From contig OZ023182.1 of assembly GCA_963995505.1 (NCBI GenBank), positions 8,052,707-8,116,706 on the forward strand: a stretch of 64,000 nt of DNA. The letters run 5' to 3'. This DNA is from Hypericum androsaemum. Its lineage: Eukaryota > Streptophyta > Magnoliopsida > Malpighiales > Hypericaceae. Position numbers and translations under genes: made by a program. The notes beneath the pieces are model-generated. The model searched no databases, was not told the DNA's origin, and was given only the letters and a program-made list of their open reading frames with translations. Shown piece by piece: positions 56,359 through 64,000 of this stretch (position 1 is its first letter; each line of letters opens with the position of its first letter).

Positions 56359-59300
56359 ATGATGATGAGTTGGAAGTATAAAGCTGGTTTGTTCTTGATA
56401 GCTACCGTGGTTATTATATGGGTTACCTCCGCGGAAGTTACCCAGGTAAATATGCGTTTCCCCTTCCTTCTTGGTGAATTTGGGTTTCTTTTAAGGGTCA
56501 ATGTGTTTGTTGGGTCAAATTGTTGAGAATCTCACGGTTAAAATACGAGTGGGGGACAATTTTATAATCAACTTATTACCTTAAGGTTTTTGGTTGGATA
56601 TAGAGATTCTAATATAGTATCAGAGCGAGTTGATCCCGTGCCCATTGTTGAACTCGCACGAACCCCTATTTCTAGCACTTTGGTGAAGTCAAAGCCAGTG
56701 CAATTTTTGACCCGAGTTGGGTCTCGTTTGAGAGGGCGTGTTGAGAATCCCACATCGATTAAAACACGAGTAGGGGGCAATTTTATAAGTGTGAAAAATC
56801 CACCAACCTATTGCCTTAAAGTTTTGGGTTGGATATGGAGATTCTAACATGTGAAAAAGTTGAGGGTGCTGCCATGTTTAATGTGTGGAGGAAGTGGATT
56901 TAGGATTTTGTCAAGACCTTGCTGGTGTTTGAATGGTTGGAAATGTAGAATTTTTGTTAATGGGGTTTTAGGTTAATCAGATGGTTGATGGTGGCAGGAA
57001 TTAGTTGAGGTGCTTCCTTAACGTGTTCTTTGGTTGTTTGAAATGAAGGTTTCGCGTTAGAATGATTTGTTTTCGGTTGTTTTAGCGATGGGAAATTTAT
57101 AATTTCCGTGATTCTGTAAATTAGGCGGTGGTGTTGAAGATTGGCAGTTATCCGTCATGTTGATGTTTTATCTGCGAAAGGACTTGCATCATGTTGACCA
57201 AGTTCTAGTTTTGGAAAAGTTTGGGATCTTGTCTCTGTTAATTCGTGTCTAAACTCTGTTTTATGTTGAATGAATCAGGATATCTTCACGGACTATAAGC
57301 AGCCGTTTGCGGTGACTTATCTTGGAGCTTCTCTAATGGTAGTTTACCTCCCTATAGCGTTTCTTAAAGATTGGCTGTGTAATCTACTGAAGCGCAGTTC
57401 TTCTAAAACTGGGAAAGATGTAGATAGCACGATGGAATTGTCTGATGGATTTAGCGCTTCCTCCCCAAGAAGTCGGAAGTTTTTGGAGATGGAACTTCAG
57501 GGACAATTAACTAAAAAAGACAGCGATGCAGACTTCTCAATTCATGACGAAGCAAAGCCTTTGGTAACTAAGCTTAAAGAAGATGCAACTGTATTTAAGG
57601 TCGATAAGGAGCTCACAACACGAGAAGTAGCTAAGTATGGCTTCTATATCGCCCCAATCTGGTTCATAACAGAGGTAAGGTTTGTCTGTACAGCCCAATT
57701 ACTCATGTCTGCACAAAAGAAGGTTTTGACGTTGTCTGTTGGTTTAACACTCTTGTAGTCTCGGTATTAGTTTGCTCAAGACTTTAATGTTTACTCATTT
57801 TTGTTGCGCACAGTACTTGTCGAATGCTGCACTGGCGCGCACCAGCGTCGCAAGTACAACTGTCTTATCCTCAACATCAGGACTTTTTACTCTTTTCATT
57901 GGAGCATTTCTGGGACAAGATACCTTAAATGCTGCAAAAGTTGTTGCTGTCCTAGTGAGCTTGACTGGAGTAGTCATGACTGCATTAGGAAAAACGTGGG
58001 CACCAGATGACGCAAAGATGAATGCATCTCTGTAAGTCTTCAAAGTATCTTTAATGGGTTTGCTTGAATTTCCTCCGGCCTCTGTGCTTCATAGTTGGCA
58101 TAACATTGTAAGTCTGAACGATTGGTTCTTTTTTCAGGTGATCGTTTATAAAGTCCCCTTGTTCTCGATGCTTCAGAAAAATTTAAAAAAAAAAACTAAA
58201 CTACTCTCGAGCATTTCATCGAGATTTGCAGCATGATGTTTCCTTTCTGGTATAAATAGAACCGAGTTTAATTATCATCAGCTGGTTCTACTTTGACTAA
58301 TAGAACACATAAAATTGCAAGTTCGCCCGTTGTAGGTTGTCAAAAGACACATAAAGACATACTACGCGTGTTCTCAAGTGCTGAATTCTTTTTGTTTTTA
58401 TGATTGCATTGTTTGACTTGCTAGGATCTAATTAGGATCTAATTAGCTTGCCTTTGCTCATCCATGTCCGGATTCACAATTAACTTTTTTGTTTAGCAAT
58501 GCAGAACGTTCACTTGTTGGGGATCTTTTCGGTCTTCTCTCAGCCATGTCATATGGGCTGTTCACAGGTGTGCTATTGTTTTTTTCTCCCCCTTTTGGGG
58601 TTCTTTCTCCCCTGATTTTTTAAATTGATCTCTTCTAACTGTTGCAGTTCATCTCTCGTTAATATTTTTACAGTGCTCCTCAAAAAGTTTGCTGGTGACG
58701 AGGGAGAAAGAGTTGATGTACAAAAGTTGTTTGGATATATAGGGTTGTTTACACTAGTAACATTATGGTGGCTAGGTAAGAGGTGCCTCTGTGTATCATA
58801 ATGATACACTTTCCCTTGGAAGGGATTTCTATTCCACGAATATTCTGCATGTGGACTGAATATGGATGCTTGATTTGCCTTGCAGTTTGGCCTTTAACAG
58901 CCTTAGGAATCGAGCCCCACTTTACAATTCCACACTCTCTTAAGCTTGATGAAGTTGTTCTTGCCAATGGTTTAGTCGGAAGCGTCCTATCCGACTACTT
59001 TTGGTAAGAGAACCACAGAGCTGCTTGAAATATATCAATTCAGTCAACTTACCTCATTGATCTAACATTGTATTATTATTATATCAGGGCACTGTGTGTG
59101 GTGTGGACAACTCCGCTAGTTGCTACGCTAGGAATGTCGCTCACGATCCCCCTGGCTATGATGGCCGACATGATGATTCACGGGCGTCACTATTCAGCAA
59201 TCTACATTCTCGGTTCCACTCAGGTAAGTAACCCAACTGCAAGGTGGAGAGTTTCAACTACACAACTAAATCATAACATGGACATGATCACACTATTTTC

Positions 59301-59513
59301 CACGATAAGTAGATGTTTTTACCCCTGAAGGGCGTTTGGTGTGAGCTATCTATCTGCTTAGAAACACGCAATTGCAGCTTTCGAACTGTAAAACAGGGTG
59401 AAAAAAACATCCCTCTTAACAATCTCCCATGTCTTGCTGTGTGGTTGCAGGTATTCGCAGGGTTCGTGATAGCTAATCTATCTGATTGGTTCTCCAAAAA
59501 GCTGGGGTTATAG
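56359..59513 (+). CDS. EamA/DMT-family transporter, SLC35F-like
   Basis: Eight exons join in frame: 56359-56445, 57279-57674, 57814-58031, 58497-58567, 58674-58775, 58886-59003, 59088-59223, 59451-59513 (1191 nt, 396 aa). The protein is polytopic: helix 1 is in exon 1 ([20 protein letters not shown]) and helix 2 starts exon 2 ([17 protein letters not shown]). A long hydrophilic loop (about 65-140) is followed by about eight more helices, including [20 protein letters not shown] and [20 protein letters not shown] from the first EamA repeat. It ends [10 protein letters not shown]. The family (plant At4g32140; yeast YML018C; animal SLC35F5) belongs to the drug/metabolite transporter superfamily; substrate unknown, membrane probably vacuolar or Golgi. 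The start is the first of three consecutive ATGs. Intron 1 contains a TRIM element. EMC7 lies about 1 kb downstream in the same direction. Confidence 0.93.
56521..56849 (+). mobile_element. TRIM (miniature LTR retrotransposon) in intron 1 of the transporter gene
   Basis: Two ~100-bp direct repeats, 56521-56614 and 56739-56849, both TGTTGAGAATC.CAC...ATTAAAA.ACGAG..GGG, ending GGTTGGATAT.GAGATTCTAA.A. After the first comes TAGTATCAGAGC (56615-56626), a one-base variant of the initiator-Met primer site TGGTATCAGAGC. Before the second is a purine-rich tract (GAGAGGGCG). The 124-bp interior is noncoding. Size and layout are those of TRIM elements. No target duplication is visible. It is in the host gene's transcriptional orientation and does not touch the splice sites. 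Confidence 0.85.
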
Positions 59514-59856
59514 TAGTAATCAAAATCGTTGACTTAAAGCCATCATAATTCTTTCTTGGGGCCCCTCCACAAGTTTGACTCCAAGTGCGAGCCTCTCGGC
59601 ATCGAACCAGTTGTGGATGATTAGATACAATGTGCTCAATCAATATTCGTGTCAATGAATGTGTCAATGGAAGCCTAAATGTTTGCATTCTCTTGCAACT
59701 CTCTGTAGCACTATTTGGCAGGGACGGAGTACAAAGTAAATTGATCTAAATGGAGTAGGGGGATGTAATTATGAATAAATCAAATGTTTTTGTAAATTAA
59801 AGGTTCTTGCAGGAATCTTATTTGTGCCTGCCTGCCTTCCCTTAGAATAACATTTA
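59514..59856. other. 3' UTR and flank of the transporter gene
   Basis: Nothing beyond probable 3' UTR sequence. Confidence 0.45.
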
Positions 59857-60321
59857 GACCACCCGCATCAGCGAGCGTTTTGCTCGCGCGGGTGGTTTTT
59901 TATTATTAAAAAAAACTAAAAAAAAAGCAAAGGGCCGGCCGTGTGATGGAGCTTGACAGGCTCCCTGTTCGTGCGTGGCCATCTGGCCCAGTTAACAATT
60001 TTTTTTAACTTATCTATCTATTTAGTTCCACTTACCATAATGTTATTCGTAAAAATAAATTTTTTTGGATAATATTTTCGTAGTTATCTAAACTGACCTT
60101 ATCTTTAGCAAAACAAAAAAATATATTTATTCTTGTTAAAATAAAAGAATAATCATTTTCGTGTTATATAATTTTAATATAAACAAAAAATTGATAGCAG
60201 ATAATATGTGAATGAGAGAAAAATTAGTGGATAGAAAAATATGTAATTTGGTTGGATTAGATATGAATAAAAAATAAATTAATTGTTTATTTCTTCAAGG
60301 TGAGTTGCTGCTGGGGTGGTC
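59857..60321. mobile_element. MITE with GACCACCC termini
   Basis: The left end GACCACCCGCATCAGCGAGC and the right end, read on the reverse strand GACCACCCCAGCAGCAACTC, form imperfect terminal inverted repeats of ~18 bp. The left end also folds on itself: ACCACCCG...GCGAGC-GTTTT-GCTCGC-GCGGGTGGT (59859-59896). The interior is AT-rich and noncoding. The flanks (ATAACATTTA / ATAACAAAAA) suggest but do not prove a target duplication. Confidence 0.6.
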
Positions 60322-60496
60322 ATAACAAAAAAAATAGATTCCTGTGGGCACGACCCAAGCCCACGTGTCGAATTGGACCCATGAAAATAGTCAAATAACT
60401 AACTAGACCCCACGAAATTTAATTAATCTTCGAATTGGTTTCCTCCCAAAGAAGAAGAAGAAGAAGAGAAGACGGAAAAAGAAAACTGTATCCGTC

Positions 60497-63101
60497 ATGG
60501 CGTCGAAGTTCGCGAGATCGAGATCAGTGGTTCTAATCCTTTTAGTGCAACTCTTCCTCTCACTCTTGGCGACTTCCTCCGGGTTAGTTCCGTCTCCGTC
60601 GATCTCTTTCCTATTTTCTAATATTCGCTGGAATTGACTTGGCTAGGCTAGGTTTTTGTAGGTATTTATCTTGTTTCTTGCTATTTATACAATCGATTAA
60701 GACAGCGATTGGAATTCTACTGTAGGTCCGGAGAGGGACAAGTAATTAGTGGCCGAGTGAAGATTCCAGGTAATTTTGCCTCGAACTTTAATTTATTTTT
60801 GCAAATTTTTTACGGCTATAAAGTTTTGATGACAAACGGCCGAATAAATAACAGAAGTAGATAGCATACTAGTGTATCTGCACCTGGATTGAGTGCAGTT
60901 AGCCAAACCCTAAGTCCGCTATATTCAGTTTCGGTTATGCGATCCAAACATGGTTAGTCTGTGGATTATCCAGCTTATCTTAGGGTTTGGAGTCGGGATC
61001 AGCTGTGTTTAGGTGTCGGGAATAGTTTTCTGCTTTTAAACGGAGGCTGGTGGCGTTTTTTAAGGATGGTGTCAGGATAGTGAAGACTGACCATTCATGT
61101 GCAAAGATTAACCATGGTAAGGTTGTTAGGTTGCTGATGTTGTTTGTTGATGGAAAGTGGCTGGATAATGCAATTTCTGAAATAGAGTAAGAAGCCCAAT
61201 GTAGAAGTTTGGTGGTGGATCTTTCGTTTTAGGATGGTTGATTTTCACAATTGCATGCTGAGGGTTTCGAGGGGTATATTTGAGCATGAATTTATTTGTT
61301 TTTTCTTCACGATTCTGTTGGCAAAACATGAATGAGAGGGCGATCAATGAAGAAATAATGGCGGAAGCTAACTCAGTAGATGCCGATGCTTTTCTACTTG
61401 TTAGTTATTCTTTTTGCTTATATGTTGCTTCAGATTGTACCATGACGCGGGCTTTATAACTAGGTGCTATTTTTGTCCTGCTTGATGTTCTCATTATATT
61501 AACAAAGAGAAACAAAAACTGTGCTTGTTTGCTGCTTCTGTTTCCTATCCATTTGGTCTTATGTAGAATGTTAATAGACTGAGTTAGCAGGTATGGCTGG
61601 CAAAGGACTTGGAGCTGCTGGAAAAATGTCAAATGTCAAAGTTATTCTCAATGGAGGCCAAAGCACTACTTTTCTGAGGCCAGATGGATATTTTTCTTTG
61701 TATCCTACTATTTCGTTTTTGAGCTATAACATTTTTGACTGATTAAAAGTACCTTGATACTTGTTTTCCCAGTAATTCTCTGCAAAGGTCAAGGAATGCC
61801 AAGTTTTGGCTTATCATGAACCCAACTGAATAAACTGTGCTGTTAGATAAAAAAATGTTGCTTGTTGGTTGTAGTTAGTACAAAGGTTAGCTTTGATGTG
61901 AGTGATTGGCTACTGATTGATAATGTCCTACACTGGCTGCAAGATAAAAGTGACAAACATGACAATCGGTTGAGCTGCAATAAATTATTTGTCATAAGAG
62001 GGTAAAAGCACATCCTAATCAACTTCTAGACATGTTGTTTCCTTGACTTGTTTGCTAAAAGCCACGAAGTACCAGCTGGGACACACTTGATCGAAGTGGC
62101 TGCAATTGGATACTTCTTTTCTCCGGTGTGTTGTTTTTGTCTTCAATGCAATGTTAAAGGCTTATATATTTTGCTTTGTGCGGTAAATCTTCTTATTGTA
62201 TGAATACGATTCTTTAGGTTCGGGTTGATGTCAGTGCCAGATTCCCAGGGAAGGTTCAGGCTGCATTGACAGAGAACAGAAGAGGTTTGAGTGAGTTGAT
62301 ATTAGAACCGCTCCAGGAGCAACAATACTACGAGGTCATATCCCATTCGCTTCCATTCTGGTAGCACCTTATCCTAATTTGTACAAGTTATTGTCCCTGA
62401 CGTGTCTCATGTTGCAGATTCGAGAACCCTTCTCCATCATGTCAGTTGTGAAGAGTCCAATGGGTCTCATGATTGGTTTTATGCTAGTGGTTGTATTCAT
62501 AATGCCTAAGATGATGGAGAACATGGGTAAAGTACCTTTTCCTCCAAACTGTCGCATGCTTGTATCAATTGATAATCTTGCATTGGGGGGTTTATTGCAA
62601 CCTCGTATTTGCTTGACTTATACGAAGCTATTATGCGTGTTTGGTCTTTCATGACTTCATTCATGGGTGCATGGTTTGTTTCCATAGTTATTTGAATAGT
62701 CTGTTATTACTCTTTCCCCATATCATCAATAAATATCCAATTATGCAACATATTAGAAAAGTAATTGAGCAAGCTCTGTTGCAACAATTTAATGACCTAG
62801 AACATCAAAAATTGTCAAAAAATAAGACTTCATGTTTCTCCACATACTGTGTTTGGCTGTTGGTTGGTTCATGTTCCTCGATCCATATCATGGATGCCAT
62901 CACATATCCTCAACAAAGCCTCTTATTATAAAACAACAATGACTGTATCTTGTATAAGTTCCATGTTCCCTCATTTAGCCAATGTTAATTTGTTTTGTTA
63001 CCGTAACAGATCCTGAAGAGATGAAGCGAGCGCAAGAAGAAATGAGAAGCCAGGGGGTTCCCTCCCTTGCTAACCTTTTGCCAGGGGCCGCCAGGAGCTA
63101 G
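60497..63101 (+). CDS. EMC7: ER membrane protein complex subunit 7
   Basis: Seven exons join in frame: 60497-60582, 60726-60769, 61591-61699, 62062-62125, 62218-62334, 62418-62526, 63010-63101 (621 nt, 206 aa). Signal peptide about 1-28 (VVLILLVQLFLSLLATSSG). A lumenal beta-sandwich (EMC7/DUF2012) domain at about 30-140 (SGRVKIPG, VILNGGQSTTFLRPDGYFSF, HEVPAGTHLIEVAAIGYFFS). One transmembrane helix at about 150-172 (SPMGLMIGFMLVVVFIMPKM). A short cytosolic tail has DPEEMKRAQEEMRSQGVPSL. EMC7 is a subunit of the EMC, the ER insertase for tail-anchored and multipass membrane proteins. The length matches plant orthologues such as At4g32130. The AG at 62060-62061 of the short exon 4 is inferred from the conserved FHEVPAGTH junction. 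Confidence 0.93.
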
Positions 63102-63816
63102 GAGGACCTCTGACCAGACATGCCATTCAATTTTTGGATGCAAATCTGTTAATCGTTTTAGCCTCGTCCGTTTTCGTGTTCAGATGCCAAAGAACGTCGG
63201 TCCAGGAACCGGTACCTCGGCGGTATCAAACGTATCGTTTCTGCTCATGACTCAAGTTTCGATGGTTTGAATCGCTAACTTATCTTTGGTAGTGGGTGGC
63301 AAGCTCATTCAGATTGCATTCCGCCAAATATAGCTTCTGATTTGTAACTTTTTCTCCATCTCTACGTATGAAATTATAGCATCATGTCATACCAAACACT
63401 TGGAATTCTATAAGCAGTTTTTACGCATGAAATATATATGATGGGAGGAGCCCCGGGCTCTGACCGCGTGCATGTTGAAGAATGAGCCGGCGACTCATAG
63501 GTAGTGGATTGGTTAAGGAAACCCACTGGATCAGGAAAGTTGGGCCAAAGCGGAAATGGGCCTGTATATCTAGGCCCAGAATCTATCCGTGTAATTAATA
63601 GTTAAAGTAATTTCGAAAATCATAAAATCCCAACCTCCAAAGAAAAGAAAATATCAGAAATCCCGTTTGTAAGTCCGATAACTAATTAATTATTAAATTC
63701 ATAATATTAATCCAAAATCAGGGAAAAGCACCAACCAGCCACCTTCGCCCAGATCGATCACCCACTTAACCCCATCCCGAACCAGAGCTAGTCCCCGTAA
63801 ATGCGGCGTCGTTGAG
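63102..63816 (+). promoter_or_regulatory. EMC7 3' UTR and promoter of the HPGT-like gene
   Basis: Only ~715 bp separate the EMC7 stop from the next start codon, with both genes on the plus strand. No other feature seen. Confidence 0.45.
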
Positions 63817-63956
63817 ATGGATGGCTTACCCACGACGGCGTCGTCGTCATCGAAATCGGAGAGACGGCGGAGATCCAAGTCGCATTCCAGCTCCTCCAAG
63901 CCTTCTCTCTTCCTCGCCTTCGTCTCTTGCCTCGCCTGGCTCTACGTCGCCGGACG
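63817..63956 (+). CDS. Hydroxyproline O-galactosyltransferase-like, first exon (cut by window end)
   Basis: The exon encodes [20 protein letters not shown], then a Ser/Lys-rich stretch, then a type II signal anchor ([18 protein letters not shown]), and ends in a GTAATC donor with a split Arg codon. This is the N-terminus of HPGT2/HPGT3-type beta-1,3-galactosyltransferases (GT31), which add the first galactose to hydroxyproline of arabinogalactan proteins in the Golgi. The catalytic domain lies beyond the window. Support comes from the anchor sequence and its position beside EMC7, as with At4g32120 and At4g32130. Confidence 0.75.
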
Positions 63957-64000
63957 GTAATCCCCGCCCTTCCTTCCAATTGCACCTTTTCTTTTTTTCT

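Noticed and set aside
1..64000. CRISPR arrays, operons, bacterial-type promoters or ribosome-binding sites
   Set aside because: None seen, and not expected: introns, LTR elements and gene families show plant nuclear DNA. The regular repeats present are minisatellites.

Overview
The window is nuclear DNA of a flowering plant, almost certainly a eudicot. Genes have spliceosomal GT-AG introns, the families are plant-specific (VAMP71 longin R-SNARE, FAR1-related, plant purple acid phosphatase, HPGT-type galactosyltransferase), and the space between genes is AT-rich and full of plant transposable elements. I cannot name the species.

Layout. 1-7.2 kb is repeat-rich: a solo LTR, an LTR-like noncoding repeat, a hAT-like element and a palindromic minisatellite. 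At 7.3-8.05 kb lies a frameshifted B3/DUF313 pseudogene. 8.7-10.0 kb (+) is a VAMP711-type R-SNARE (4 exons, 219 aa), converging on an intronless FAR1-related (FRS) gene at 12.6-10.6 kb (-). A long-TIR element and a LINE RNase H relic (13.2-14.6 kb) precede a giant MATH/TRAF-like coiled-coil gene at 15.0-23.1 kb (+, 10 exons, 1684 aa). A second solo LTR follows. Then come two minus-strand genes: a GT47/exostosin glycosyltransferase (29.3-25.9 kb) and a PAP26-like purple acid phosphatase (34.1-30.8 kb).

The block 34.5-54.8 kb is a transposon cluster: a Pack-MULE carrying an R2R3-MYB fragment with an exact 9-bp target duplication, a small hAT-like element, a LINE RNase H relic, a tRNA-Asn-like gene with an altered anticodon loop, a non-autonomous gag-only LTR retrotransposon, a long-TIR element that has captured a EULS3-type lectin fragment and is itself split by a 2.5-kb solo LTR, a second copy of that LTR family, and a decayed Copia element. 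56.3-59.5 kb (+) is an EamA/SLC35F-like transporter with a TRIM element in intron 1. 60.5-63.1 kb (+) is EMC7, and 63.8 kb to the edge is the first exon of an HPGT-type galactosyltransferase.

Working together: VAMP71, the TRAF-like gene, the EamA transporter, EMC7 and HPGT are also neighbours in two Arabidopsis regions as I recall them (At2g25300-25340 and At4g32120-32150). The backbone therefore looks like an ancestral eudicot microsyntenic block, into which FRS, GT47, PAP and the transposon cluster are interspersed. Several products act in the secretory or vacuolar system (tonoplast SNARE, ER insertase subunit, Golgi glycosyltransferases, vacuolar/secreted phosphatase), but nothing here suggests an operon-like system. 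The exon joins given were checked by reading-frame arithmetic and consensus splice dinucleotides, not by transcripts.
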